Positions 8,998-17,299 of a stretch of 64,000 nt of DNA are shown here, one piece after another. Under the pieces are notes generated by a model. The model was not told where the DNA came from. It saw nothing but the letters and a program-made list of their open reading frames with translations, and did no database searches. Origin of the DNA: Brevundimonas sp. (lineage in GTDB: Bacteria > Pseudomonadota > Alphaproteobacteria > Caulobacterales > Caulobacteraceae); the NCBI RefSeq assembly GCF_016742135.1, contig NZ_JACVCG010000001.1, forward strand, positions 434,001 to 498,000. The letters are read 5' to 3'. Within the stretch, counting starts at the first letter, position 1. Every line of letters starts with the position of its first letter. The position numbers and the translations under genes are program-made.

Positions 8998-9980
8998 TGC
9001 GACTCTGGGCGGCTCTGATTTCGGCTATGGTTCTGTCAGGGTGTGCCGCGCCCTATGTCCAGCGGGCGTTATTGCCTCCTGACCAGTATGGACAGGCCCG
9101 GATCGAGGGTGCCGCCTTCGTCATGCGCGATGGAGCGGTGCTGCCCTCCCTTCATTGGGCACCGCCCGACGCGGAGCCCTGGGCGGTCATTGTGGCCCTG
9201 CATGGCATCAACGACAGCCGCGCTGCCTTCCGGTTGGCCGGACCATGGTGGGCTGAGCGCGGGATCGCCACCTATGCCTATGACCAGCGCGGCTTTGGCG
9301 ATGCGCCGGGGCGGGGCGTGTGGCCCGGGAGGCTGATGGCGGACGATCTGGAGCAGGTGGTTACGCTGGTCCGCGCGCGCCATCCGGACGCCCTGATCGC
9401 GGTGGCCGGGGAAAGCATGGGGGGTGCCGTGGGGATTACGGCCTTTGCGTCAGAGACCCCGCCTGATGCGGACCGGTTGATCCTCCTGGCACCGGCGGTG
9501 TGGGGCTGGTCCAGCCAACCCTTGCTGTACAGGCTGAGCTTGTTCGCTGCGGCCCGGACCTTTGGCGATCTGGCGGTCGAGCCGCCCGCCTGGGCCGCCG
9601 ACCGGGTTCTGCCCTCGGATCATCTGATGGAGCTGATCCGCAGCGGTCGCGATCCGGCGCAGACGCTCTCGACCCGGTTCGATGTTCTGTACGGCCTCGT
9701 GGATCTGATGGAGGCGGCCGGGCAGAGACTGGGCGATGTCGATGTGCCCACGCTGTTTCTTTACGGTGCCCGGGACGACCTTGTGCCGGATCAGGCCGTG
9801 CGTCAGGCGCTCGGGCGGGCCGGGGCAATGCCGGGGCTGCGCACCGCCTTTTACGAGGACGGCTACCATCTGTTGAACCGTGATCTTCAGGCCGTGCGGG
9901 TGTTCGCTGACGTCGAGGCGTGGCTGAAGGACGCATCCTCGGTCCTGCCGTCCGGCGCCGGGCCGATTCCGCTGCGGTAG
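8994..9980 (+). CDS. Alpha/beta hydrolase lipoprotein (monoacylglycerol-lipase-like)
   Basis: 328 residues. The N-terminus is a lipoprotein signal with lipobox LSGC at about residues 16-19, so it should be anchored in the cell envelope. The hydrolase fold shows the oxyanion region VALHGINDSRAAF, the nucleophile elbow GESMGGAVG, an acidic residue in LYGARDDLVPDQAV and the late histidine in EDGYHLLNRD, giving a complete Ser-Asp-His triad. This arrangement is like monoacylglycerol lipases/serine aminopeptidase S33 (Hydrolase_4). Two in-frame ATGs (8994, 8997) are possible; the first overlaps the UDG stop in an ATGA. The substrate is unknown. Confidence 0.9.
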   Translation: MMRLWAALISAMVLSGCAAPYVQRALLPPDQYGQARIEGAAFVMRDGAVLPSLHWAPPDAEPWAVIVALHGINDSRAAFRLAGPWWAERGIATYAYDQRGFGDAPGRGVWPGRLMADDLEQVVTLVRARHPDALIAVAGESMGGAVGITAFASETPPDADRLILLAPAVWGWSSQPLLYRLSLFAAARTFGDLAVEPPAWAADRVLPSDHLMELIRSGRDPAQTLSTRFDVLYGLVDLMEAAGQRLGDVDVPTLFLYGARDDLVPDQAVRQALGRAGAMPGLRTAFYEDGYHLLNRDLQAVRVFADVEAWLKDASSVLPSGAGPIPLR

Positions 9981-10074
9981 CCGGGTGACCCTGCGTAAGG
10001 TCACGCTTGCCCCGGGTCTGTAACCCGCGTATCAGCCCCGCAACAAAAATACCCAGGAAAGGCTCGCAAAGGGC

Positions 10075-11163
10075 ATGACACTGTTCGATTCGCCGTCGTT
10101 CTCGAACCATGAGGGCGTCCACGCCTTCTATGACGAAAAGACTGGCCTCAAGGCAATTGCTGCGGTGCACTCGACGGCGCGTGGTCCGGCGGTGGGCGGC
10201 ACGCGCATGTGGAACTATGCCACGGCCGCCGAGGCGCTTGAGGACGTGCTGCGTCTGTCGCGGGGCATGAGCTACAAGAATGCCGTGGCGGATCTCGAAA
10301 TGGGCGGCGGCAAATCGGTCATCATCGGCGACAGCCGCACCCAGAAGACTCCGGAACTGTTCCAGGCCTTTGGTCGCGCGATCAACACCCTGGGCGGCAT
10401 CTATTATGCGGCCGAGGACGTCGGAGTTTCGGTCGAGGACATCGCCGAGGCTCGCAAGGAAACCGAGTTCGTCGTCGGCCTGTCGGGCGGTAAGGAGGGC
10501 TCGGGCGACCCCAGCCCGGTAACCGCCGAAGGCGTGTTCCGCTCGACCCTGACGGTCGCGCGCCGCCTGTGGAAGCAGGACGATCTGACCGGATTGACGG
10601 TCGCGGTGCAGGGCATAGGACACGTCGGGGGTTATCTGGCGGACAAGCTCCACAAGGCCGGGGCCAAACTGGTGATGACCGACGTCAACACCGCCCTGCT
10701 GGAAGAGGTCGCGGCCCGCAACAACGCCGAGATCGTGGCCCCCGACGCCATCTATGACGTCAAGGCCGACATCTATGCTCCTTGCGCGCTCGGAGCGACG
10801 CTGAACCCCGAAACGTTGGACCGTCTTTCGGCCAGGGCCATTGTTGGGGCCGCCAACAATCAGCTGGCCACGCCAGAGATCGGTCGCATCCTGTTCGAGC
10901 GCGGGGTGCTGTACGCGCCCGACTATGTCGTCAACGGCGGCGGCATCATCAACGTCGCCTCGGAGATGGCGGCCCGGAACAGCGGCGGCGCATACGACCC
11001 GGCGTGGGTGGAGGGCAAGCTGGCCCGCCTGATGGAGACGCTGGAGGAAGTCCTGGAACGCTCCGACCGTGAGAAGCGTCCGACGAACGAAGTGGCCGAC
11101 GCCATCGCTGAAGCCCGTATTCAGGCCGCGGCGGACGAAAAGGTGAGGGCCCGCGCGGCCTGA
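10075..11163 (+). CDS. Leucine/phenylalanine-type amino acid dehydrogenase
   Basis: 362 residues of the Glu/Leu/Phe/Val dehydrogenase family. It oxidatively deaminates an amino acid with NAD+. The glycine-rich substrate motif with its lysine is LEMGGGKSVIIGD, the catalytic lysine region KNAVADLEMGGGK is intact, and the Rossmann NAD site reads VAVQGIGHVGGYLADKL. Leucine dehydrogenase is the best guess because of the short length and the PAVGGTRMWNYATAAEAL segment. It is monocistronic, with about 95 bases of upstream sequence ending in AGGAAAGG before the start. Downstream is the flagellar operon. Confidence 0.9.
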   Translation: MTLFDSPSFSNHEGVHAFYDEKTGLKAIAAVHSTARGPAVGGTRMWNYATAAEALEDVLRLSRGMSYKNAVADLEMGGGKSVIIGDSRTQKTPELFQAFGRAINTLGGIYYAAEDVGVSVEDIAEARKETEFVVGLSGGKEGSGDPSPVTAEGVFRSTLTVARRLWKQDDLTGLTVAVQGIGHVGGYLADKLHKAGAKLVMTDVNTALLEEVAARNNAEIVAPDAIYDVKADIYAPCALGATLNPETLDRLSARAIVGAANNQLATPEIGRILFERGVLYAPDYVVNGGGIINVASEMAARNSGGAYDPAWVEGKLARLMETLEEVLERSDREKRPTNEVADAIAEARIQAAADEKVRARAA

Positions 11164-11214
11164 GGCCTGATCGCGTGATCCGGCCACGGCTAATTCAGTA
11201 ATCCCTGTCGCCTC

Positions 11215-11231
11215 TTAACGCGCCGTTTACC
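11215..11231 (+). promoter_or_regulatory. Probable CtrA-binding site upstream of fliF
   Basis: The sequence TTAA (11215-11218), seven bases, then TTTACC (11226-11231) matches the alphaproteobacterial CtrA consensus TTAA-N7-TTAA with one mismatch in the second half. It lies about 30 bases before the annotated fliF start. In Caulobacter the fliF operon is a class II flagellar operon activated by CtrA, which supports the reading. Binding itself is inferred. Confidence 0.6.
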
Positions 11232-11260
11232 ATGCGGGCGGCACTTTCTGCCTAGCGGGC

Positions 11261-12928
11261 GTGTCGCCTGTAAGTAGGGGTGTTGGGGCGCGCGTGGGCG
11301 GCTTTTCAGGGGCTTTGCAGAGATTTGGGGTCGGGCGGCTGGCCGCCCTGGCGGGTGTGGCTGCCGGAGTCGCGGCGGTGCTCGTGGTCCTGATGCTGCG
11401 CATCGGCCAGGCACCTGACGCCTTGCTCTATTCCAACCTCGACCTGCGCGAGGCGTCCGAGATCACCTCGGCGCTGGACACGGCCGGCATCAAATATTCG
11501 TCGCGCGGCGACGGCTCGACCATCTTCGTCAGCCGGGACGAGGTCGGCAAGGCCCGCATGCTGGTGGCCGGCAAGGGGATCGTGACCAGCGGCTCGGTCG
11601 GCTACGAAATTTTCGACAACCAGTCGGTGCTGGGCCAGACCGAATTCCAGCAAAACCTGAATGCCAAGCGCGCGCTTGAGGGCGAGCTGGCCCGCAACAT
11701 CATGACCCTGCGCGGGGTTACCATGGCCCGTGTGCTGATCGCCCTGCCCGAGCGGGCCCTGTTTCAGGCCCAGGCGGCCGAGCCGACCGCCTCGGTCGTC
11801 GTTGGCCTCGGGGGGCGTGACCTGACCGCCGATCAGATCCGGGGGATCCGCTCTCTGGTCGCCTCCAGCGTGCCGAACCTCAAGCCCACACGGGTCACCG
11901 TCATGGACGACACCAACCGCACCCTGGCGGCGGGCGGCGATGAGGACGGCTTCTCGGGAGCGAGCGCGGACCGGATGAAGGCGACGACCGAGGCCCAGCT
12001 GCAGGCGCGGGTCATGGACGTGGTTCAGGGCATCGTCGGTCCCGGTGCCGCGCGCGTCCAGGTCACCGCCGAGATCGATCACAGCCGGTCAACGACCCAG
12101 GAGCAGCGCTTTGACCCGGATGGTCAGGTGGTGCGCTCCATGGCCATCAATGGCTCGAATTCTCAGGATACGACCGGCCAGCCCCTGGGCGGGGTGGGGG
12201 CCGACCAGAACATCCCGGGCGGCGAAGCGCCGGGGATCTCTGCCCAGGGCTCGACCCGCACGGACGAGACCGAAACGACCAACTATGAAATCTCGAACAC
12301 CCTGACCACGACGGTCCGCGAACCGGGTGAGGTCAAGAAGCTGGCCGTGGCGGTCGCCGTTGACGGCGTCTGGACGCCGGGGGCTGACGGGGCCGAGCCA
12401 ACCTATGCGCCGCGCACGCCCGAACAGATCACCGAGATCGAGGAGCTGGTGAAGGCCGCCGTCGGCTTCAGCGCCGAGCGCGGCGACATCGTCCGGGTCA
12501 GCAATGTCGCCTTCAATCGCGAGGTTGCTCCGAATGGGGGAACCGAGGCGGGGGGTGGTCTGTTCGACTTCACCAAGAACGACATGATGCGCGGTATCGA
12601 ACTGCTGGTGTTGCTGATCACCGGCGTACTGCTGATCCTGTTCGTGCTTCGCCCGCTGCTGAAGGCCACGACCGGTGGCGGCGGGGGGAGTGCTCCGGCG
12701 CTCGCGGGCGGGGTGGGCGTCACCCCGCTTCAGACGACGCCCGTCGGTGCTTCGGGCCAGGCGGCGGTGGGCCAGCTGGCCGGCCCGACCGACATGGAAC
12801 AACGTCTGGATATCGCCCGCATCGAAGGACAGGTGAAGGCGTCTTCGGTCAGGAAGGTCTCGGAGTTCGTCGAGCGCCACCCGGAGGAATCGACCTCGAT
12901 CCTCCGCAACTGGGTGCATGAAGGCTGA
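11261..12928 (+). CDS. fliF: Flagellar M-ring protein FliF
   Basis: 555 residues from GTG at 11261; another in-frame GTG at 11294 could be the real start. FliF forms the MS ring in the inner membrane on which the switch and export gate assemble. Transmembrane helix 1 is at about residues 26-47, the YscJ-like ring-building domains follow ([14 protein letters not shown], then [19 protein letters not shown]), a low-complexity linker lies in the middle, and helix 2 ([18 protein letters not shown]) is at about residues 447-464. The final 40 residues ([22 protein letters not shown]) are the FliG-binding tail. It overlaps fliG by one base (TGATG). A CtrA-like site precedes it. Confidence 0.96.
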   Translation: MSPVSRGVGARVGGFSGALQRFGVGRLAALAGVAAGVAAVLVVLMLRIGQAPDALLYSNLDLREASEITSALDTAGIKYSSRGDGSTIFVSRDEVGKARMLVAGKGIVTSGSVGYEIFDNQSVLGQTEFQQNLNAKRALEGELARNIMTLRGVTMARVLIALPERALFQAQAAEPTASVVVGLGGRDLTADQIRGIRSLVASSVPNLKPTRVTVMDDTNRTLAAGGDEDGFSGASADRMKATTEAQLQARVMDVVQGIVGPGAARVQVTAEIDHSRSTTQEQRFDPDGQVVRSMAINGSNSQDTTGQPLGGVGADQNIPGGEAPGISAQGSTRTDETETTNYEISNTLTTTVREPGEVKKLAVAVAVDGVWTPGADGAEPTYAPRTPEQITEIEELVKAAVGFSAERGDIVRVSNVAFNREVAPNGGTEAGGGLFDFTKNDMMRGIELLVLLITGVLLILFVLRPLLKATTGGGGGSAPALAGGVGVTPLQTTPVGASGQAAVGQLAGPTDMEQRLDIARIEGQVKASSVRKVSEFVERHPEESTSILRNWVHEG

Positions 12929-13965
12929 TGGCGGCCCGGATGGTCACGCGCAAGGCTGCGGTCGAGGATGTCCGCAAGCTGACCGGCCCCGAAAAGGCGG
13001 CCGTCGTACTGCTTTCGCTCGGCGAGGAGCATACCCGCCTGTGGCAGGGTCTGGACGAGGACGAGATCAAGGAGATTTCCCAGGCCATGGCGGCGCTGGG
13101 TACGGTCAGCTCGACTGTGGTCGAGGAGTTGCTGCTTGAATTCGTCTCGGGCATGAGCGGCTCGGGCGCGGTCATGGGCAGCTTCGAGCAGACCCAGAAG
13201 CTGCTGTCGTCCTTCATGCCGCCCGACCGCGTCGAAGGGCTGATGGAGGAGATCCGCGGTCCCGCCGGCCGGACCATGTGGGACAAGCTGGGCAATGTGA
13301 ACGAGGCCGTTCTCGCCAATTATCTGAAGAATGAATACCCCCAGACGGTCGCCGTGGTTCTGTCCAAGATCAAGCCGGACCATGCTTCACGCGTGCTGAC
13401 GGCCCTGCCCGAGGACTTCGCCATGGAGTGCGTCCAGCGGATGCTGCGGATGGAGCCGGTCCAGCGGGAGATCCTCGACAAGATCGAGCAGACCCTGCGG
13501 ACCGAATTCATGTCGAATCTGGCGCGTACCTCGAAGCGCGACAGCCACGAGATGATGGCGGACATCTTCAACAGTTTCGACCGTCAGACCGAGGCCCGCT
13601 TCATCGGTGCCCTGGAAGAGCGCAACCGCGAGGCGGCCGAGCGCATCCGGGCCCTGATGTTCGTGTTCGAGGATCTCGCCAAGCTGGATCCCGGCGGCAT
13701 CCAGACGCTGTTGCGCGCGGTCGAAAAGGACCAACTGGCCCTGGCCCTGAAGGGGGCCTCTGAATCCCTGCGCGAACTGTTCTTCGGCAATATGTCCGAG
13801 CGGGCGTCCAAGATCATGCGCGAGGACATGGAGTCGATGGGGCCGGTGCGCCTCAAGGACGTCGATTCCGCCCAGATGGCCATGGTTCAGGTTGCCAAGG
13901 ATCTCGCCGCCAAGGGCGAGATCATGCTGGTGGGCCAGGGCGGCGATGACGAGTTGATCTACTGA
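12928..13965 (+). CDS. fliG: Flagellar motor switch protein FliG
   Basis: 345 residues, normal length. FliG sits on the cytoplasmic face of FliF and transmits torque from the stator. The N-terminal domain ([17 protein letters not shown]) binds FliF, the middle armadillo domain contains the EHPQ-equivalent [16 protein letters not shown], and the C-terminal torque domain carries the charged [26 protein letters not shown]-type helix region (residues about 245-270) and the [14 protein letters not shown] stretch. Start ATG overlaps the fliF stop. It is second in the five-gene flagellar operon. Confidence 0.97.
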   Translation: MAARMVTRKAAVEDVRKLTGPEKAAVVLLSLGEEHTRLWQGLDEDEIKEISQAMAALGTVSSTVVEELLLEFVSGMSGSGAVMGSFEQTQKLLSSFMPPDRVEGLMEEIRGPAGRTMWDKLGNVNEAVLANYLKNEYPQTVAVVLSKIKPDHASRVLTALPEDFAMECVQRMLRMEPVQREILDKIEQTLRTEFMSNLARTSKRDSHEMMADIFNSFDRQTEARFIGALEERNREAAERIRALMFVFEDLAKLDPGGIQTLLRAVEKDQLALALKGASESLRELFFGNMSERASKIMREDMESMGPVRLKDVDSAQMAMVQVAKDLAAKGEIMLVGQGGDDELIY

Positions 13966-13966
13966 C

Positions 13967-14629
13967 ATGACCCCGTCTCCCGCCCTCTCACGTCCCTTTG
14001 TCTTCGACACCGAGTTCGACGCCTCGGGTGCGGTCGTGCGGTCCACGGACTGGCAACCGGTCAAGCGCGCCTATTCGCCGGCCGAGGTGGAGGCGCTGGT
14101 TGCCCGGGCCCGCAGCGAGGGACATGCCGAGGCGCTTGCCGAGGTCGACAGCCGCAGATCATTGGCCATTGCCGACCTGAGCGCAGCCCTGGCCGCCAAC
14201 CTGCCGCGACTGGCCGGTGTCGTGGAGACCTATCGCGAACAGACCGCCGACCTGGCCCTTGCGACCGGGCGTGCCCTGGCCTTCACCGCTCTGGATCGTC
14301 TGCCCCGTGCCGCCGTGCAGGCGGCGCTGGAGGCACTGGGCCGCGAGATCGACGCCTCGCCCCGTCTGGTGATCGCCATGGCCGGTCTGGACGAGGCCGG
14401 GCGCGCCGAGATCGAAACGCTGTGCGCCAATGTAGGTTATGCGGGGGCCGTCCGCTTTCGCGACCAGCCGGGCGCGACGCAGGCCGCCTTTGAGCTGGAA
14501 TGGACCGACGGCCGCGCCGCCTTTGATCCCGAAGAAGCCTTCACCCGACTGTCCGCCGCGGTCGCCCGCGCGCTCGCCGCTGACCAGACCCCCGATACCG
14601 CCGAATCGTCCGAAGGGATGACCCCATGA
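13967..14629 (+). CDS. flbE: FliH-like flagellar export protein FlbE
   Basis: 220 residues. Position between fliG and fliN, and the composition (a variable N-terminus, then a long alanine/glutamate-rich helical region about residues 45-110 and a conserved C-terminal domain), fit FlbE, the Caulobacter FliH-like protein. FliH proteins hold the export ATPase FliI inactive and link it to the C-ring through FliN. The match is from gene order plus general character rather than a strong motif. The stop overlaps the fliN start by ATGA, one base separates it from fliG. Confidence 0.85.
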   Translation: MTPSPALSRPFVFDTEFDASGAVVRSTDWQPVKRAYSPAEVEALVARARSEGHAEALAEVDSRRSLAIADLSAALAANLPRLAGVVETYREQTADLALATGRALAFTALDRLPRAAVQAALEALGREIDASPRLVIAMAGLDEAGRAEIETLCANVGYAGAVRFRDQPGATQAAFELEWTDGRAAFDPEEAFTRLSAAVARALAADQTPDTAESSEGMTP

Positions 14630-14958
14630 CTGCTGACAATCTGCCGCTTGAAGAGTTCGATCACGGGGTCATGCCCGTGCCGACCGAGGATGGCCTGGAC
14701 AAGTCCGCCAGCGACCTGGCCCCGGTATTCGACGTGCCGGTCAACATCTCGGCCGTGCTGGGCAAGTCGCACATGTCGGTCGCCCAGTTGCTGAAGCTGA
14801 CCAGTGGCTCGGTGCTGGAGCTGGACCGCAAGGTGGGCGAGGCCATCGACATCTTCGTCAACAACCGGCTGGTCGCGCGTGGAGAGGTGGTGGTGGTCGA
14901 GGACCGCCTGGGCGTGACCATGACGGAAATCATCAAGACCGAGGACACGGGCGCCTGA
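14626..14958 (+). CDS. fliN: Flagellar motor switch protein FliN
   Basis: 110 residues with the complete SpoA (surface presentation of antigens) domain: FDVPVNISAVLGKSHMSVAQ, LLKLTSGSVLELDRKVGEAI, DIFVNNRLVARGEVVVVEDR and the VTMTEII end. FliN forms the lower C-ring of the flagellar switch and recruits the FliH-FliI export complex, in line with its overlap with the fliH-like gene flbE. The first 35 residues are acidic and probably flexible. Confidence 0.96.
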   Translation: MTADNLPLEEFDHGVMPVPTEDGLDKSASDLAPVFDVPVNISAVLGKSHMSVAQLLKLTSGSVLELDRKVGEAIDIFVNNRLVARGEVVVVEDRLGVTMTEIIKTEDTGA

Positions 14959-14996
14959 GTTTGGCGACCGGCAGTGAGATTTAGAGGAGAAGACCC

Positions 14997-16370
14997 ATGC
15001 GGCTTCTGGTAGTTGGCAGACTGAGCGGGCAACTGGCCTCGGCCGTGAAAATGGCCATGGCCCACGGGGCCAAGGTGCATCACGTCGAGCGGGGCGATCA
15101 GGCCACGGAACAGCTGCGACGGGGGCAGGGCGCGGACCTGCTGATGGTCGATTATCGCATCGACATCGCCGCCCTGATCGCCGCCAATGAGGCCGAGCGC
15201 ATCCATGTGCCGGTCGTGGCCTGCGGCGTCGATGCGGGGCCGGACGATGCCGCCGCCACCATCCGCGCCGGGGCCAAGGAGTTCATCCCTCTCCCGCCCG
15301 AGGCGGATCTGATCGCCGCGGTCCTGTCGGCGGTGGCCGACGACGACCGCCCCCTGATCTCGGCCGATCCGTCGATGAAGGCGGTGATCGGTCTTGCGGA
15401 TCAGGTCGCCCGCTCGGAAGCCTCGATCCTGATCACCGGCGAAAGCGGCGTCGGCAAGGAGGTGATGGCCCGGTATCTGCACCAGAACTCGCGTCGCGCC
15501 GACAAGCCGTTCATCAGCGTCAACTGCGCCGCGATTCCGGACAATCTGCTCGAGTCCGAACTGTTCGGCCATGAGAAAGGTGCCTTCACCGGCGCCGTGG
15601 CCCGCCGGGTCGGCAAGTTCGAGGAAGCCGACGGCGGCACCCTGCTGCTGGACGAAATCAGCGAGATGGATGTGCGGCTGCAGGCCAAGCTGCTGCGCGC
15701 GCTTCAGGAGCGCGTCATCGACCGCGTCGGCGGCACGACCCCGGTCAAGGTGGATATCCGCATCATCGCCACCTCGAACCGCGACCTGGCCCGCTCGGTC
15801 TCGGAAGGCACTTTTCGCGAGGACCTGCTGTACCGGCTGAACGTCGTCAATCTGCGCCTGCCGTCCCTGCGCGAGCGCCCGGGCGACATCCCCGCGCTGG
15901 CTGACTTTTTCGTGCGGAAATATGCGGCCGCGAATGGTGTGCCGGTCCGTCCGATCTCGGCCGACGCGCGCCGCGCCCTGATGGCCCATCGCTGGAACGG
16001 AAACGTCCGGGAGCTGGAAAACGCCATGCACCGCGCCGTGCTTCTGGCTCAGGGGTCTGAGATCGATGCCGACGCCATCCGCCTGCCCGACGGCCAGCCC
16101 CTGACCGGGGCCGTCTATGATGCAGGCCCTGCCGGTCGCGCCGCCCAGACGGCCGATGCGGTGACCCGCGCCTATGTGGGCCAGACCGTGGCGCAGATGG
16201 AAAAGACCCTGATCCTCGACACCCTGGGTCACTGCCTCGGCAACCGCACCCATGCCGCCAACATTCTGGGCATCTCGATCCGCACCCTGCGCAACAAGCT
16301 GAACGAATACGCCGACGAAGGCACGCCCATCCCGGCGCCCCAGTCGGGCATTTCCGCCGCTGTCGGCTGA
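14997..16370 (+). CDS. flbD: Sigma-54-dependent flagellar regulator FlbD
   Basis: 457 residues. An N-terminal receiver-like domain (about 1-110) lacks the usual acidic pair after beta 1 (it reads VGRLSGQ) but keeps an aspartate in LLMVDYRID. The AAA+ domain contains Walker A GESGVGKE, the sigma-54-contacting GAFTGA loop, Walker B GGTLLLDEIS and the HRWNGNVRELEN sensor. The C-terminal Fis-type helix-turn-helix is HAANILGISIRTLRNKLNEY. In Caulobacter, FlbD activates class III/IV flagellar promoters and represses fliF in response to assembly. The gene follows fliN by 38 bases with GGAG before the ATG, as in the Caulobacter operon. Confidence 0.95.
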   Translation: MRLLVVGRLSGQLASAVKMAMAHGAKVHHVERGDQATEQLRRGQGADLLMVDYRIDIAALIAANEAERIHVPVVACGVDAGPDDAAATIRAGAKEFIPLPPEADLIAAVLSAVADDDRPLISADPSMKAVIGLADQVARSEASILITGESGVGKEVMARYLHQNSRRADKPFISVNCAAIPDNLLESELFGHEKGAFTGAVARRVGKFEEADGGTLLLDEISEMDVRLQAKLLRALQERVIDRVGGTTPVKVDIRIIATSNRDLARSVSEGTFREDLLYRLNVVNLRLPSLRERPGDIPALADFFVRKYAAANGVPVRPISADARRALMAHRWNGNVRELENAMHRAVLLAQGSEIDADAIRLPDGQPLTGAVYDAGPAGRAAQTADAVTRAYVGQTVAQMEKTLILDTLGHCLGNRTHAANILGISIRTLRNKLNEYADEGTPIPAPQSGISAAVG

Positions 16371-16381
16371 GGAGCGCGCGC

Positions 16382-17299
16382 GTGGATCGCCGACGCCTTC
16401 TTACGGGTATGGCGGCCCTGCCGCTGGTGGCCTGCCAGCGTCCGGAGGCGCAGGCCGATGCTGTCAAGGAAACCGTGGAATGGTTCCTGCCGGAAGCACA
16501 GGCGCTCGACCTCTCGGATCTGGAAGCCCGCTTCGGGGGTCGCCTCGGGTTCGGCCTGATCACGCCTGACTATCGACTGCTGTCGTGGCGGTCCGAGGAG
16601 CGCTTTGTCTATTGCTCGACCTTCAAGGCCTTTCTCGCCGCGGCGACGCTTGAGCGCATCCAGAAGGGCGAGGAACGACTGGACCGCGAGATCGCTGTCA
16701 CCGCCGCCGACATGACGCACCACGCTCCCGCCACCGAGCCCGCGGTGGGTGGCACACTGACGGTGGAGGCTCTGATGAAGGGGACGGTCGAACTGAGCGA
16801 CAACCCCGCTGCGAACCTGCTGCTGCGCGAGATGGGCGGGCTTGCACGCATGCAGGATTTCTATCGAAGCCTTGGCGATACCGTCACCCGGGTCGACCGC
16901 TGGGAACCCGAGATGAACCGGCTGGACGGCGACAAGGACACGACCTCGCCCCGCGCCGCCGCGACCAATCTTTACGCGCTTCTGGTCAACCGGGATGACG
17001 GTTCACGCCCGAGCGGACCCCTGGATGATGCCTCGATCACGAAGCTGAAGGGCTGGATGTTTGACACGCCGACCGGCCCGGGTCGCATCAAGGCCGGGCT
17101 GTCTTCGGGCTGGACCACAGCGCACAAGACCGGGACGGGGGGCTATGGCCCGACGAACGACATCGGCGTGATCTATGCTCCCGATGGCACGGCACTGCCC
17201 GTGGCAGTCTATTACCACGCGGGCCGGTCGTCCCGGGAAACAGACCGTGACGCCGTCATCGCCGAGGCCGTCCGGCGGGCGTTGGGGACCCTCGCATGA
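16382..17299 (+). CDS. Class A serine beta-lactamase, lipoprotein with Tat-like signal
   Basis: 305 residues from GTG at 16382, with GAGGAG just upstream. All class A motifs are present: nucleophile S79-x-x-K82 (CSTFKAF), SDN at 139-141, omega-loop Glu175 with Asn179 (RWEPEMN) and KTG at 249-251. The enzyme should hydrolyse beta-lactams in the periplasm. The leader begins with RRRLL, like a Tat signal, and also contains a lipobox LVAC (Cys18), so it may be a membrane-anchored lipoprotein. It lies between flbD and flhA, and its stop overlaps the flhA start by ATGA, so it is probably transcribed with the flagellar operon. Base composition does not obviously differ from its neighbours. Confidence 0.95.
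   Translation: MDRRRLLTGMAALPLVACQRPEAQADAVKETVEWFLPEAQALDLSDLEARFGGRLGFGLITPDYRLLSWRSEERFVYCSTFKAFLAAATLERIQKGEERLDREIAVTAADMTHHAPATEPAVGGTLTVEALMKGTVELSDNPAANLLLREMGGLARMQDFYRSLGDTVTRVDRWEPEMNRLDGDKDTTSPRAAATNLYALLVNRDDGSRPSGPLDDASITKLKGWMFDTPTGPGRIKAGLSSGWTTAHKTGTGGYGPTNDIGVIYAPDGTALPVAVYYHAGRSSRETDRDAVIAEAVRRALGTLA

Noticed and set aside
9436-11187. A 583-codon minus-strand frame opposite the lipase and amino acid dehydrogenase genes
   Set aside because: Shadow of two real genes; it spans both and the gap between them.
14661-16253. A 530-codon minus-strand frame opposite fliN/flbD
   Set aside because: Shadow of known flagellar genes.
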